DNA of 41,903 nt from Pelagivirga sediminicola (GCF_003072125.1 NZ_QCYH01000016.1:1-41903), one strand, 5' to 3'. Positions 19,866 to 29,710 are shown, numbered from the stretch's first letter. Program-made: numbers and translations. Notes: a model not told the origin generated them from the letters alone.

Positions 19866-20411
19866 TCATCCGCCAAGGGCCGACACGCTCATGTTCTGGT
19901 ACATGCCCCACATGGCGGTCACGAAGATGGAGACCATGCCGATCACCTGCACGGTCAGGCGGTGGCGAAAGAGCCGCTTGATCAGCGGCTCGCCGGTCAG
20001 CGCGGCGGCATCGATCTGCCGCGCTGTGCGGATCGACAATAGCCAGACCCCCGCCATCGGCACGCCCAGAAGGAAGATCGCCTGCGCGAATTCGCGCCCG
20101 TAGACCCAGCCCAGCAGAACCGCCGCCGTCAGGATGAAGCAGATGATCCCGGTCAACATCAGACCGCTTTCGCGCGTGATGTAAAGGATGCGGCGGATCT
20201 GGATCTGGACCATCGCGTTCATATCTTCCATCGCGGCGCCGCGCGCGGCCTCGTCGCCGCCATGCTTTTGTGCGCGCAGCACCATGTCCCATGGCACGCC
20301 CAGCACATAATGGCTGGTCGATGACCACAGCACGGCAAGCGCGATCCAGAACCACAGGTTGCTGAAGCTGCGCATGTCGATCGTCTCGAAAACGGTTGAA
20401 TACCAGTCCAC
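19866..20411 (-). CDS. Conserved membrane protein upstream of mfd
   Basis: A 181-residue protein with four likely membrane spans (about 17-35, 84-102, 108-126 and 155-172) separated by a soluble, methionine- and arginine-rich stretch (MEDMNAMVQIQIRR). The N-terminus MDWYSTVFETIDMRSFSNLWF is distinctive. I recall related Rhodobacterales proteins carrying the label 'component of SufBCD complex', which I cannot verify, and the sequence itself shows no Suf fold. It is divergent from hemB and precedes mfd. Function unknown. Confidence 0.78.
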   Translation of the reverse strand: MDWYSTVFETIDMRSFSNLWFWIALAVLWSSTSHYVLGVPWDMVLRAQKHGGDEAARGAAMEDMNAMVQIQIRRILYITRESGLMLTGIICFILTAAVLLGWVYGREFAQAIFLLGVPMAGVWLLSIRTARQIDAAALTGEPLIKRLFRHRLTVQVIGMVSIFVTAMWGMYQNMSVSALGG

Positions 20412-20532
20412 GGGTAGCTCCGTTATATCGCCTGCCCGCCTCTCTTAGCCCCGGCTTGCGGCAATTCCTACCCTTGAGATGGCGGAATTTCCATGCCACC
20501 TAGGGGCAATTGCCGCAGACGGAAGACGCCCC

Positions 20533-21543
20533 ATGCATCCCATCACCGCCCCCTTCCCCGCCAGCCGCCCCCGCCGCCTGCGCCGCACGCCCGGCATGCG
20601 CGCGCTGGCCGCTGAAAATACGCTGAGCGCGGGCGATCTGATCTGGCCCGTTTTCGTGCGCGACGGCGAAAACGTGGAAGAGCCTGTCGCCTCCATGCCG
20701 GGCGTGAACCGGCTGAGCGTGGACCGCGTGGCCGCCGCCGCGCGGGAGGCTGCGGATCTGGGGATCCCGGCGATCTGCCTTTTCCCCTATACCGGCGCGC
20801 AGAACCGCACCGCCGATTGCGCCGAGGCGTGGAATCCGGGCAACCTGAGCAATCGCGCGACCCGCGCGATCAAGGCGGCGGTGCCCGACATGCTGGTGAT
20901 GACCGATGTCGCGCTCGATCCCTATTCGGACAGCGGCCATGACGGGTTCGTGCGGGACGGCGTCATCGTCAACGACGAGACGGTCGAGGCGCTGGTGAAA
21001 CAGGCGCTTGCGCAGGCCGAGGCGGGCGTCGACATCATCGGCCCCTCGGACATGATGGACGGGCGCATCGGCGCGATCCGCGCCGCGCTTGAGGCGGCAG
21101 GCCATCAGGACGTCGTGCTGCTGAGCTATGCTGCAAAATTCGCCAGCGCCTTTTACGGCCCGTTCCGCGATGCGGTGGGCGCCAGCGGCGCGCTGAAGGG
21201 CGACAAGCGGACATACCAGATCGACCCGGCCAATTCGGACGAGGCGATGCGCATGATCGCGCGCGATCTGGCCGAGGGCGCGGATGCGATCATGGTCAAG
21301 CCCGGCCTGCCCTATCTCGACATCTGCCGCCGCGCCAAGGAGACCTTTGCCGCGCCGACCTATGCCTATCAGGTCAGCGGCGAATATGCGATGATCGCCG
21401 CGGCCGCGCAGAACGGCTGGATCGACGGCGAGCGGGCGATGACCGAAAGCCTGCTGGCGTTCAAGCGCGCGGGCTGCGACGGTATCCTGACCTATTTCGC
21501 CCCGGCCATGGCGCGCCTTCTGAGGGGCTCAAACGCGCGATAA
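20533..21543 (+). CDS. hemB: Delta-aminolevulinic acid dehydratase (porphobilinogen synthase)
   Basis: A 336-residue enzyme that condenses two 5-aminolevulinate molecules to porphobilinogen in tetrapyrrole synthesis. The Schiff-base lysines lie in SYAAKFASAFYGPFRD and MVKPGLPYLD. The metal-site segment DVALDPYSDSGHDG has aspartates where zinc-dependent enzymes have a cysteine triad, placing it in the zinc-independent class common in alphaproteobacteria. The frame is open from 20479, but GGAAG lies 8 bases before the ATG at 20533. It is transcribed divergently from the mfd operon. Confidence 0.96.
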   Translation: MHPITAPFPASRPRRLRRTPGMRALAAENTLSAGDLIWPVFVRDGENVEEPVASMPGVNRLSVDRVAAAAREAADLGIPAICLFPYTGAQNRTADCAEAWNPGNLSNRATRAIKAAVPDMLVMTDVALDPYSDSGHDGFVRDGVIVNDETVEALVKQALAQAEAGVDIIGPSDMMDGRIGAIRAALEAAGHQDVVLLSYAAKFASAFYGPFRDAVGASGALKGDKRTYQIDPANSDEAMRMIARDLAEGADAIMVKPGLPYLDICRRAKETFAAPTYAYQVSGEYAMIAAAAQNGWIDGERAMTESLLAFKRAGCDGILTYFAPAMARLLRGSNAR

Positions 21544-21566
21544 TTTGCCCATGATACGGCCTTTGC

Positions 21567-21595
21567 GTGACATTCGGCAAAGCCCCGCCTATAGT
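21567..21595 (+). promoter_or_regulatory. Promoter of the SYLF lipoprotein gene
   Basis: GTGACA (21567-21572) and TATAGT (21590-21595), each five of six to consensus, are separated by exactly 17 bp. The start codon follows at 21657, leaving a leader of about 55 nt with a TCGGCC/GGCCGA hairpin. Confidence 0.6.
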
Positions 21596-21656
21596 TTGCG
21601 ACAGATCGGCCGGAAAACAGGCCGACGGGCATCAGGCAACGAACAGGCATGACATC

Positions 21657-22220
21657 ATGAGCAACATCACCAGACGCGGCTTCACGCTGGGCGCTCTTGC
21701 GGGCACCGGGCTTGTCACGGCGGCCTGCGGCAACGGCATCGGCAGCCGCGGATCGCAGCAGATCGACGCGCGCGTGGACACCACGCTGCGCTATCTTTAT
21801 GACACCTATCCCGGCACGCGCAGCCTTTATGAAAAATCGACCGGCATGCTGGTCATGCCGCTGATCACCGAGGCGGGTCTCGGCCTTGGCGGCGGATACG
21901 GGCGCGGCGCGCTGCGGATCAACAACCAGACGGTGGATTACTACTCGGCCACCAAGGGCAGCGTGGGCCTGCAGATCGGCGCGCAGCAATTCGCGCATGT
22001 GCTGTTCTTCATGACCGAAAGCGCGCTGGCGGGCTTCCGGCGGTCCTCGGGCTGGGCGGCGGGCGCCGATATCGGCTATGTGTTCAAGGACACCGCCGAG
22101 AACCTGCGCGCCGAGACCACGACAGCCACATCCCCGGTCATCGCCGTGGTGTTCGGGCAGGCCGGCCTGATGGCGGGCGCATCGCTGGAAGGCATGAAAT
22201 ACACGCGCATCATCGCCTGA
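21657..22220 (+). CDS. SYLF/YSC84-domain lipoprotein with Tat-type signal
   Basis: A 188-residue exported protein. The signal carries a twin-arginine motif (TRRGF) and a hydrophobic run, and ends in a lipobox-like TAAC at about residues 21-24, so it is probably a Tat-exported lipoprotein. The mature part matches the SYLF (DUF500, Ysc84-like) lipid-binding domain: KSTGMLVMPLITEAGLGLGG, YYSATKGSVGLQIGAQ, and the C-terminal VFGQAGLMAGASLEG. The frame is open from 21567 but that part is the promoter and leader; the ATG at 21657 begins the signal. It has its own promoter and converges on usg. Confidence 0.88.
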   Translation: MSNITRRGFTLGALAGTGLVTAACGNGIGSRGSQQIDARVDTTLRYLYDTYPGTRSLYEKSTGMLVMPLITEAGLGLGGGYGRGALRINNQTVDYYSATKGSVGLQIGAQQFAHVLFFMTESALAGFRRSSGWAAGADIGYVFKDTAENLRAETTTATSPVIAVVFGQAGLMAGASLEGMKYTRIIA

Positions 22221-22228
22221 AACGGCGC

Positions 22229-22251
22229 GGCGCCGGTCTGGATCCGGCGCC
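22229..22251. terminator. GC-rich hairpin between convergent genes
   Basis: GGCGCCGG-TCTGGAT-CCGGCGCC is a perfect 8-bp stem between the stops of the SYLF gene and usg. No T-run follows on either strand, so it may act with Rho or only protect the 3' ends. Confidence 0.5.
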
Positions 22252-22257
22252 CGCCTG

Positions 22258-22527
22258 TCAATGCAGCGTAAATTCCCCGGTCACGTTCTGCCATTCGCCC
22301 GGCGCGATCATCTTGCGGTGCGAAAAGCGCACGGAATGCAGCGGGCCGTCCAGCTCGCGCTGCCAGAACTCGACGAACTGGAACAGCTTGGGGTGATCCG
22401 GCGCGATATCGTAATCCTGCCAGATATAGCTGTTCAGCACATGCACATAATCGGGCATCCCGTAGAAGAATTCGGCGGTGGTCAGCCCATAGCCCTTCAG
22501 CATCATTTCGGTTTCGGTCATCGGCAT
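22258..22527 (-). CDS. Usg protein (small conserved alphaproteobacterial protein)
   Basis: An 89-residue soluble protein matching the Usg family as I remember it: LKGYGLTTAEFFYGMPDY, YIWQDYDIAPDHP, and FWQRELDGPLHSVRFSH. Function is not established; the name comes from its position upstream of other genes in some species. AAGGAG lies 8 bases before the ATG at 22527. It stands alone here, converging on the SYLF gene and divergent from gyrA. Confidence 0.85.
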   Translation of the reverse strand: MPMTETEMMLKGYGLTTAEFFYGMPDYVHVLNSYIWQDYDIAPDHPKLFQFVEFWQRELDGPLHSVRFSHRKMIAPGEWQNVTGEFTLH

Positions 22528-22714
22528 CTGTCATGCTCCTTGCCTGCTCGCTAAAGCGCGGCGCCCCGGCCCCCTTGGTACCCGCGAAAACCGGGGGCGC
22601 GGGCCTTTGGCGAAACGCTTTGGAATCATGATGCCTGAAAGAAATTACTTTTCAATGAAAACAGTCTGTTAGCGCATCGCGCTGATGGCTGCCAAAACCC
22701 GGCCCCATGCCCCA

Positions 22715-22744
22715 TTGCACCCCATATCGTGGCGGTGGTATAGG
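22715..22744 (+). promoter_or_regulatory. Candidate gyrA promoter
   Basis: TTGCAC (22715-22720) and TATAGG (22739-22744) are spaced 18 bp apart, about 45 bp before the gyrA start. The AT-rich stretch at 22630-22675 further upstream contains an imperfect palindrome around TGAAAGAAATTACTTTTCA. Confidence 0.45.
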
Positions 22745-22789
22745 ATTAGAACACCAGATGTGGAATGACGCGACAAGGTAGGCCCCGTT

Positions 22790-25591
22790 TTGACCGATAC
22801 GCCGCAACCCCCCGAAGACATGGACGAAATGACGCCCGAGCGGCCCGCATATGACGGGCCTACCGTCTCCATCGCGGATGAGATGAAGACGTCCTATCTG
22901 GATTACGCGATGTCGGTCATCGTCTCGCGCGCGATTCCCGACCTGCGCGACGGGCTGAAGCCCGTGCATCGCCGCATCCTCTATGCGATGCACGACGCCG
23001 GCAACACCCATGACAAACCCTACCGCAAATCCGCGCGCGCCGTCGGCGACGTCATGGGTAAATACCACCCGCACGGCGATAGCGCGATCTATGACGCGCT
23101 GGTGCGGATGGCGCAGGATTTCTCCATGTCGCTGCCGCTGCTCGATGGTCAGGGCAATTTCGGCTCGATGGACGGCGATAACGCCGCCGCCATGCGCTAT
23201 ACCGAAGTGCGGATGGACAAGCCGGCCGCCTATCTGCTGGCCGATATCGACAAGGAAACCGTCGATTTTCAGGACAACTATGACGGCAAGGACCGCGAGC
23301 CCACCGTTTTGCCCGCGCGTTTCCCAAACATGCTGGTCAACGGCGCGGGCGGCATTGCCGTGGGCATGGCCACCAATATCCCGCCCCATAACCTGGGAGA
23401 GGTTGTCGATGCCACGCTTGCGCTGATCGAGAACCCGGACCTGACCTCCGAAGACCTGATCGAGTACATCCCCGGCCCCGATTTTCCCACCGGCGGCATG
23501 ATGCTGGGCCGGTCCGGCGCGCGAAAGGCGTATCTTGAGGGGCGCGGCAGTGTCATCATCCGCGCCAAGACCCGCACCGAGGAGATCCGCAAGGACCGCT
23601 GGGCGATCATCATCGACGAGATCCCCTATCAGGTGAACAAGGCCACCATGATCGAGCGCATCGCCGAGGCTGCCCGCGAAAAGCGGATCGAGGGCATCGC
23701 GCATGTGCAGGACGAAAGCGACCGCGACGGCGTGCGCGTGGTGATCGAGCTCAAGCGCGACGCGACCGCCGAAGTCGTGCTGAACCAGCTGTTCCGCTTT
23801 ACCCCGATGCAGACCTATTTCGGCTGCAACATGCTGGCACTCAATGGTGGGCGCCCCGAGCAACTGACCCTGCGCCGCTTCCTGACCTCGTTCATCGATT
23901 TCCGCGAGGATGTGGTCGCACGGCGCACCGCGCATCTGCTGCGCAAGGCGCGCGAGCGCAGCCATATCCTGTGCGGTCTGGCCGTCGCCGTCAGCAACGT
24001 GGACGAGGTCGTCGCGACCATCCGCGCCTCTGCCGATGCGGCCGACGCGCGGCAAAAGCTGATGGAGCGGCGCTGGCCTGCGGGCGATATCCTGGAGTAC
24101 ATCGCGCTGATCGACGATCCGACCCATACTGCCAATGATGACGGCACCTACAACCTGTCGGAAATTCAGGCCCGCGCGATTCTGGAATTGCGCCTGCAGC
24201 GCCTGACGCAACTGGGCGTCAAGGAAGTCACGGACGAGCTGCAGGATCTGGCCGGCAAGATCAAGGAATACCTCGCCATCCTCGCCAGCCGCGAGCGCAT
24301 CATGGAGATCATCGCAAACGAGCTGGCCGAGGTGCGCGAGCTGTTCGCCGTGCCGCGCCGCACCCAGATCGTCGACTGGTCCGGCGACATGGACGACGAG
24401 GACCTGATCGAGCGCGAAGACATGGTCGTCACCGTCACCTCCGGCGGCTATATCAAGCGCACCGCGCTGGCCGATTTCCGCAGCCAGAAACGCGGCGGCA
24501 AGGGCGTCGGCGGCATGGCGACGAAGGACGAGGATGTCGTCACCACGCTTTTCGTGGCCAACACGCACACGCAGCTTTTGTTCTTCACCACCGATGGCAT
24601 GGTCTACAAGCTGAAGACCTGGCGCCTGCCGCAGGGGGGCCGCACCTCCAAGGGCAAGGCGATCGTCAACATCCTGCCGATCCCCACCGGCGTTTCCATC
24701 GCCGCGATCATGCCGGTGGACCGGGACGAGGCCGAATGGGACGATCTTCAGGTGGTCTTTGCCACGTCGGCGGGCACGGTGCGCCGCAACAAGCTGTCGG
24801 ATTTCACCAATGTGCGCGCCAACGGCAAGATCGCCATGCGCTTTGAAGAAGAGAATGCAGGCATCACCCTGATCAACGCGCGCATCGCCTCGAATGAGGA
24901 TGACGTGATGCTGGTCACATCCTCGGGCCGCGCCATCCGCTTTCCGGCCACGGACGTGCGCGTCTTCAACAGCCGCGCCAGCTTGGGTGTGCGGGGGATC
25001 CGCCTGACGGGCGATGACAGCGTCGTTTCGATGTCGATAATCCCGCATTTCGATGCCACGTCGGACGAGCGTGCCGCCTATCTGAAAATGCGCCGCGCGC
25101 AGGCCGGGCTGACGGACGAAGAGCTGGAAGCCGCAGATGATGAGGGCGATGCAAATGCCGACATCACGCAGGAGCGGTTCGCCGCGATGTCGGATGCCGA
25201 AACGCTGATCCTCACGATCACGGCGCAGGGCACGGGCAAGCTGAGCTCCAGCCACGATTACCCGGTGCGCGGGCGCGGCGGCATGGGCGTGGCCGCGATG
25301 GACCGCGCGATGCGCGGCGGCCCGCTGGTGGCCTCCTTCCCGGTGACGCTGGAGGACCAGATCATGCTGGCCACCTCCAAGGGGCAATCGATCCGCGTGC
25401 CGGTCGAGGGCATCTCCTTCCGCTCGCGCAGCGCGGGCGGGGTCAAGGTGTTCGACACCGGCCGGAACGAAACCGTCGTCAGCGTCGCCTGGATTGCCGA
25501 GCAATCAGACGATGAGGATGCGATCGACGGCGATGCGCCGGTCGACACCACCGGCGTGCAGCCCGGCGGGACATCTTCGGAGGGCGCGTGA
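22790..25591 (+). CDS. gyrA: DNA gyrase subunit A
   Basis: A 933-residue type IIA topoisomerase subunit that breaks and rejoins DNA to introduce negative supercoils with GyrB. The catalytic tyrosine is in AAAMRYTE (Y137). The quinolone-determining region [10 protein letters not shown] has the wild-type serine (S98) and aspartate (D102), so no classical resistance change is seen. The GyrA box QKRGGKG marks the C-terminal DNA-wrapping domain, which has a linker and acidic insert ([13 protein letters not shown]) near 780. The start appears to be TTG at 22790 ([10 protein letters not shown]), because the upstream AAGGTAGG fits it; the ATG ten codons later is the alternative. The stop overlaps the next gene as GTGA. 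Confidence 0.97.
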   Translation: MTDTPQPPEDMDEMTPERPAYDGPTVSIADEMKTSYLDYAMSVIVSRAIPDLRDGLKPVHRRILYAMHDAGNTHDKPYRKSARAVGDVMGKYHPHGDSAIYDALVRMAQDFSMSLPLLDGQGNFGSMDGDNAAAMRYTEVRMDKPAAYLLADIDKETVDFQDNYDGKDREPTVLPARFPNMLVNGAGGIAVGMATNIPPHNLGEVVDATLALIENPDLTSEDLIEYIPGPDFPTGGMMLGRSGARKAYLEGRGSVIIRAKTRTEEIRKDRWAIIIDEIPYQVNKATMIERIAEAAREKRIEGIAHVQDESDRDGVRVVIELKRDATAEVVLNQLFRFTPMQTYFGCNMLALNGGRPEQLTLRRFLTSFIDFREDVVARRTAHLLRKARERSHILCGLAVAVSNVDEVVATIRASADAADARQKLMERRWPAGDILEYIALIDDPTHTANDDGTYNLSEIQARAILELRLQRLTQLGVKEVTDELQDLAGKIKEYLAILASRERIMEIIANELAEVRELFAVPRRTQIVDWSGDMDDEDLIEREDMVVTVTSGGYIKRTALADFRSQKRGGKGVGGMATKDEDVVTTLFVANTHTQLLFFTTDGMVYKLKTWRLPQGGRTSKGKAIVNILPIPTGVSIAAIMPVDRDEAEWDDLQVVFATSAGTVRRNKLSDFTNVRANGKIAMRFEEENAGITLINARIASNEDDVMLVTSSGRAIRFPATDVRVFNSRASLGVRGIRLTGDDSVVSMSIIPHFDATSDERAAYLKMRRAQAGLTDEELEAADDEGDANADITQERFAAMSDAETLILTITAQGTGKLSSSHDYPVRGRGGMGVAAMDRAMRGGPLVASFPVTLEDQIMLATSKGQSIRVPVEGISFRSRSAGGVKVFDTGRNETVVSVAWIAEQSDDEDAIDGDAPVDTTGVQPGGTSSEGA

Positions 25592-26163
25592 GCAGCGCGG
25601 CCCCGCGCCTGACCTCCAAGGTCATTGCGCTTCTGTCCAGCCTTGTGGTGGCCGGGATCGCGATTGTCGCGCTCTGGACATATCTCGGCGGCAGCGGTGG
25701 CGACGATCCGGCCACAAGATCCCGTGTCATCGGCCCGGTGCGCGAGGCGGTTGACGCGGCCGCGGCCAATGCCGAGGCCTGCAGCCGGCGCCTGGGCGAC
25801 ATCGCGCAGCAAAGCGGCGCGGATCTGGCCGCATCGCTTGACGAGACGCAGTCATGCGGGCAGAGCGCCCGGCGTCTGGCAGCCGAGGGGTATACCGCCC
25901 TCGACACCGCCACGGGGCCGCAGGATTCGCCGCTGCGCGCGGAATTCCTCGATTCCGCAGGCGCGCTGCTCAGCGTCTACGAGATGCAGGGCGATGATTT
26001 CGACATGGTGCATGACCTGCTGCAGAACGCCCATGCCAGCGGCGCGCCGGTCGCGCCGCTGGGCAGCGATGTCACCTACACGCTTGGCAATTCGGCGCCC
26101 GACATCGCGGCCGCGGTCGCCCAGCTCGCCAAAACGCAGGATGCCTATCGCAAGGGCGGCTGA
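25588..26163 (+). CDS. Membrane-anchored hypothetical protein coupled to gyrA
   Basis: A 191-residue protein with one N-terminal membrane helix (about 11-33), which probably leaves the rest in the periplasm. The helical C-terminal part is alanine-rich with two cysteines (in EACSRR and TQSCGQ) that could form a disulfide. It starts with GTG overlapping the gyrA stop (GTGA), so translation is coupled to GyrA. It ends 9 bp before the convergent M32 peptidase gene without a clear terminator. No family recognised. Confidence 0.75.
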   Translation: MSSAAPRLTSKVIALLSSLVVAGIAIVALWTYLGGSGGDDPATRSRVIGPVREAVDAAAANAEACSRRLGDIAQQSGADLAASLDETQSCGQSARRLAAEGYTALDTATGPQDSPLRAEFLDSAGALLSVYEMQGDDFDMVHDLLQNAHASGAPVAPLGSDVTYTLGNSAPDIAAAVAQLAKTQDAYRKGG

Positions 26164-26172
26164 GCGGCGGAC

Positions 26173-27648
26173 CTATGACGGATAGAGCGCGCTGAACTTC
26201 TGCTCCAGATAGGCCATCAGCGGCGCCTCCGTCGGCTCGGCCCCGCAGGCGCGGGTGATCAATTCGCGCGGGGGATAGAGTCCGCCATGCTGCTGCACAT
26301 TCGCGCGCAGCCATCCCATCGCCTGCCCCATGTCACCCTGCGCCAGCTGCGCATCCAGATCGGGCACCGCGCGGCGCAGCGCCTCCGCAAGGCAGCCGGC
26401 ATAGACATTGCCGAGGCTGTAGGTCGGGAAATAGCCGAAAAGCCCCACTGACCAATGCACATCCTGTAAGCAGCCCAATGAGGCGCGCGGCACCGCATAG
26501 CCGAAATCCGCCTCGAACCGCGCGTTCCATGCGCCCTCCAGATCCAGCGGCGCCAGATCGCCGGCAATCAGCGCCCGCTCCAGATCAAAGCGCATCAGGA
26601 TATGCAGGTTGTACTGAACCTCGTCCGCCTCCGTGCGGATGAAGCCGCGATGCAGGCTGTTGACGGCGGCATAGAACGCATCCGCGCCCTCAATTCCGAA
26701 ATCGCCGAACGCGTCCCGCATCTGGCCATAGAGCCAGCCGGTAAAGGCGCGGCTGCGCCCCAGCTGGTTCTCGACGATCCGGCTCTGGCTTTCGTGCACG
26801 CCCATCGACACGCCCGCGCCAAGCGGCGTCAGCGCATAGGCCGGATCGATGGATTGCTCATAAACCGCATGGCCCGCCTCGTGCATCGTCGAATAGAGGC
26901 AATTGAACGGATCGTCCTCGGCCGTGCGGGTGGTGATACGCACATCGTCGCCCGATCCGCTGGAGAAGGGATGCACCGCCTTGTCGATGCGCCCGCGCGT
27001 CATGTCATAGCCGCATACGCGCGCCAGTTGCCGCGCAAGACGCATCTGCGCCTGCGGCTTGAACCGACCCGTGACCTTCGGCGCGGCGGGCGCACCCAGC
27101 GCGGATTCGCGCAAGGCGATCAGGCCGGGACGCAGGGCGCCGAACATCGCCTCCAGATCGGCGGCTTTCGCGCCAGGCTCGTAATCGTCGAGCATCGCGT
27201 CATAGACGTCGCCGCCATCCGCCAGCGCCGCGCCCTCCTCGCGCCGAAGCGCGACGATCTCGGCCAAAACCGGCGCGAAGGCGGCGAAATCGTCGTCCGC
27301 GCGCGCCTGCGCCCACCTGCCTTGGGCCAGCGCCGTCTGACGCGCCAATGCGGCGGCCAGATCCTCGGGCACGCGCTGCGTGCGCTCGTGGCTGCGCCGG
27401 ATATGGCGCAGCTGGGCCTCGCCCACCTGATCCAGCGGCTCCTGCGCCGCCGCCTCCAGCCATTCGCCGATCCGCGGGTCCACCTTGCGCGCATGCAGCA
27501 CCGCATGCAGCGCGCCCGTCTCCTCCGAGCGCTGCATCGCCGCGCCGCGGGGCATCACCGTCTCGCGGTCCCATGACAATCGCCCGGCCACCTGCGCCAG
27601 CGCCTCGGTCTGGCGCTGATACGCCATCAGATCGTCATATGCGCTCAT
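26173..27648 (-). CDS. Metallocarboxypeptidase, M32 family
   Basis: A 491-residue zinc carboxypeptidase (Thermus aquaticus carboxypeptidase type) that removes C-terminal residues from peptides in the cytosol. The zinc motif is HEAGH at 256-260, followed by the family-specific HESQSRIVEN (285-294) that provides the third metal ligand. C-terminal segments such as RTEADEVQYNLHILMRFDLE are also typical. Length is normal. It begins one base after the ctaA stop, so it belongs to the trmJ-ctaA-M32 run on the minus strand. Confidence 0.94.
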   Translation of the reverse strand: MSAYDDLMAYQRQTEALAQVAGRLSWDRETVMPRGAAMQRSEETGALHAVLHARKVDPRIGEWLEAAAQEPLDQVGEAQLRHIRRSHERTQRVPEDLAAALARQTALAQGRWAQARADDDFAAFAPVLAEIVALRREEGAALADGGDVYDAMLDDYEPGAKAADLEAMFGALRPGLIALRESALGAPAAPKVTGRFKPQAQMRLARQLARVCGYDMTRGRIDKAVHPFSSGSGDDVRITTRTAEDDPFNCLYSTMHEAGHAVYEQSIDPAYALTPLGAGVSMGVHESQSRIVENQLGRSRAFTGWLYGQMRDAFGDFGIEGADAFYAAVNSLHRGFIRTEADEVQYNLHILMRFDLERALIAGDLAPLDLEGAWNARFEADFGYAVPRASLGCLQDVHWSVGLFGYFPTYSLGNVYAGCLAEALRRAVPDLDAQLAQGDMGQAMGWLRANVQQHGGLYPPRELITRACGAEPTEAPLMAYLEQKFSALYPS

Positions 27649-27649
27649 C

Positions 27650-28792
27650 TTACGTGCCCCTTACCGATTGCGCCGGCGGATACCCGGCATGCAGGCGCGC
27701 CCGCAGGATCAGCACCCAGACGATCACCGCCAGGAACTGGTGCAGGATCGCCACGTGCCACGGCGCCGCCAGCAGGACGGTCACGATCCCCAGAACAACC
27801 TGCGCGAGAACCGCGGCGAAGGCCACAGTGAACGCGGACCGGGTGGCCACATAGGCGCTGCGCCGCCCGCGCAACAGCGCCATCACCGAAAACGCCAGCA
27901 GCGCATAGCCCGTCATGCGGTGGATGAACTGCACCGTGCCGGCATTCTCGAAGAAATTGCGCCACCACGGCTCGATCACCATCATCTGCGGCGGCCATAG
28001 CCCGCCGCCCATCAGCGGCCATTCGGCATAGCTGCGCCCGGCGTCGATACCGGCGACAAGCGCACCGATGAGTATCTGCAGAAAGGCAAAATGCAGCCAC
28101 CCCGTGCCGATCCCGAAAAGCCGCGCCTCGCGGGCGCGGCGGGCCTGCATCAGCTCGCGCTCGGGCCGCGCCAGCAGCATCATGTACCACGCAATGAAGC
28201 CCAGGATCACGAAGGCCAGCCCCAGATGCGTGGCCAGGCGATAGGACGCCACGGCGGTGCGATCGCCGCCAAGGCCGGAATGAACCATCCACCAGCCGAC
28301 CGCCCCCTGAAGCCCGCCCAGCACCCCCAGCAGCAGCAGCCGCCCGGTCCAGCCCGCCGGGATCTGGCGCGCTGCCAGAAAACCGAAAAACCCGATGGCC
28401 CAGACCAGCCCGATCACGCGGCCCAGCTGCCGGTGGCCCCATTCCCACCAGTAGATGACCTTGAAATCCTCAAGCCCCATCCAGCTGTGCTGTGCGCTGA
28501 ACTGCGGGATCGCCTGATACCGCTCGAACTCGGCCTGCCAATCGGCGGCGTTCAGCGGCGGCAGCGCGCCGGTCAGCGGGCGCCATTCGGTGATCGACAG
28601 GCCACTGTCGGTCAGCCGCGTCAGGCCGCCGACGGCGATCATCACCACCACCAGCGCGAAGAGCACCATCAGCCACAGCCGGATCCCGCGCCGCGCGCCG
28701 CGCCGCCCGGCATCGATCATGCCGCCCGCGGGCTTGACACGGCCGGCCTCGGGCGTGTCCACCTCCTGAAAAATGCTGCGCTTCTGCCTCAT
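27650..28792 (-). CDS. ctaA: Heme A synthase (COX15/CtaA)
   Basis: A 380-residue membrane enzyme that oxidises the C8 methyl of heme O to give heme A for aa3-type cytochrome oxidase. About eight transmembrane segments are visible, with the family's GGLTRLTDSGLSITEW near the N-terminus and histidines in EWGHRQLGR, RLATHLG, FIHRMTGY and ILHQFLA as likely heme ligands. The frame extends to 29149, but the extension is not protein-like; AGGAG lies 8 bases before the ATG at 28792. It sits between trmJ and the M32 peptidase. Confidence 0.96.
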   Translation of the reverse strand: MRQKRSIFQEVDTPEAGRVKPAGGMIDAGRRGARRGIRLWLMVLFALVVVMIAVGGLTRLTDSGLSITEWRPLTGALPPLNAADWQAEFERYQAIPQFSAQHSWMGLEDFKVIYWWEWGHRQLGRVIGLVWAIGFFGFLAARQIPAGWTGRLLLLGVLGGLQGAVGWWMVHSGLGGDRTAVASYRLATHLGLAFVILGFIAWYMMLLARPERELMQARRAREARLFGIGTGWLHFAFLQILIGALVAGIDAGRSYAEWPLMGGGLWPPQMMVIEPWWRNFFENAGTVQFIHRMTGYALLAFSVMALLRGRRSAYVATRSAFTVAFAAVLAQVVLGIVTVLLAAPWHVAILHQFLAVIVWVLILRARLHAGYPPAQSVRGT

Positions 28793-28848
28793 GCGCCCTG
28801 CTCCTGCTGTTTCGGCCCGCTGCACGGTAGTGCGCGCGCCCTGCCCCT

Positions 28849-29604
28849 TCAAGCGCCGCCGCCGCCGCGATCCTTCCAGCGGACCATCTGCCGCAGAATA
28901 CCGTGCAACAGCCGCGTGTCCGCCTGCGTCAGCGGCATCCGCGACCAGAAGTTGCGCAAGGTCTGGCGCATGTTGGCCGCCTTGTGATCGGGATAGAAGA
29001 ACCCGGCCTCCTGCATCTGCGCATCGTAATGCGCGGCCAGCGCCTCGATCTCGACCTGATCGGCCCATTGGGTGTTGTGCATGTGCACGTGCCCCTCGGG
29101 CACCGCATCCGCCGCCCGGCGCCATTCGTAGGCCGTCAAGAGAACGCATTGCGCAAGGTTGAGGCTGGGGAACTGCGGGTTGACCGGGACGGTGATGATC
29201 GCGCTGGCGCGCACCACGTCGTCATTCTCCAGCCCGGCGCGCTCGGGGCCGAACATGACGGCCACTTTCTGCCCCTCGCCGATCCGCCGCGCCGCGTCGC
29301 GCATCGCCTCCTCCGGGCTGAAGATCGGCTTGGTCAGCTCGCGCCCCCGCGCGGTGGTGGCATAGACATAATGGCAATCCCCCAGCGCGGCGGGCAGATC
29401 GCCAAGCAGCTGCGCCTCGTCCAGAAGGCGCCCGGCGCCGCTGGCCATCGCCACCGCGCTGCCACTGGGCCAGCCGTCGCGCGGCGCCACGACGCGCATC
29501 CGGTCAAGGCCGAAATTCCACATCGCGCGCGCCGCCGCGCCGATATTCTCGCCCATCTGGGGGCGCACCAGCACGAAGGCCGGCTGGGGTCTGTCGCTTG
29601 GCAT
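28849..29604 (-). CDS. RNA 2'-O-methyltransferase, TrmJ/TrmH (SPOUT) family
   Basis: A 251-residue knotted SPOUT methyltransferase. The N-terminal FVLVRPQMGENIGAAARAM and the C-terminal SAM-site motifs FGPERAGLENDD and NPQFPSLNLAQCV are the TrmJ pattern. It probably methylates tRNA anticodon-loop nucleotide 32, though the exact target is inferred. The frame is open to 29679; the ATG at 29604 starts the normal N-terminus, with AAAGG upstream. It is 56 bp upstream of ctaA and likely first in that transcript. Confidence 0.9.
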   Translation of the reverse strand: MPSDRPQPAFVLVRPQMGENIGAAARAMWNFGLDRMRVVAPRDGWPSGSAVAMASGAGRLLDEAQLLGDLPAALGDCHYVYATTARGRELTKPIFSPEEAMRDAARRIGEGQKVAVMFGPERAGLENDDVVRASAIITVPVNPQFPSLNLAQCVLLTAYEWRRAADAVPEGHVHMHNTQWADQVEIEALAAHYDAQMQEAGFFYPDHKAANMRQTLRNFWSRMPLTQADTRLLHGILRQMVRWKDRGGGGA

Positions 29605-29689
29605 GGGCCCTGACCTTTCGCTTGGCGCGGGCATACCCCGGCCCCGCGCCCTTGAAAACCCCCCGGCCCGCCCGCGCATGCCCTGCCAA

Positions 29690-29710
29690 TTCTTCTTGCG
29701 CCAAATATCC
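29690..29710. repeat. Dispersed AT-rich intergenic motif, copy 2
   Basis: TTCTTCTTGCGCCAAATATC and one further base, matching 14 of 21 positions of the motif at 12904-12924. It lies between the divergent trmJ and ThiE-like genes. Confidence 0.3.

Noticed and set aside
22652..25504. Long minus-strand open frame of 950 codons opposite gyrA
   Set aside because: It is a histidine- and arginine-rich shadow of gyrA caused by high third-position GC.
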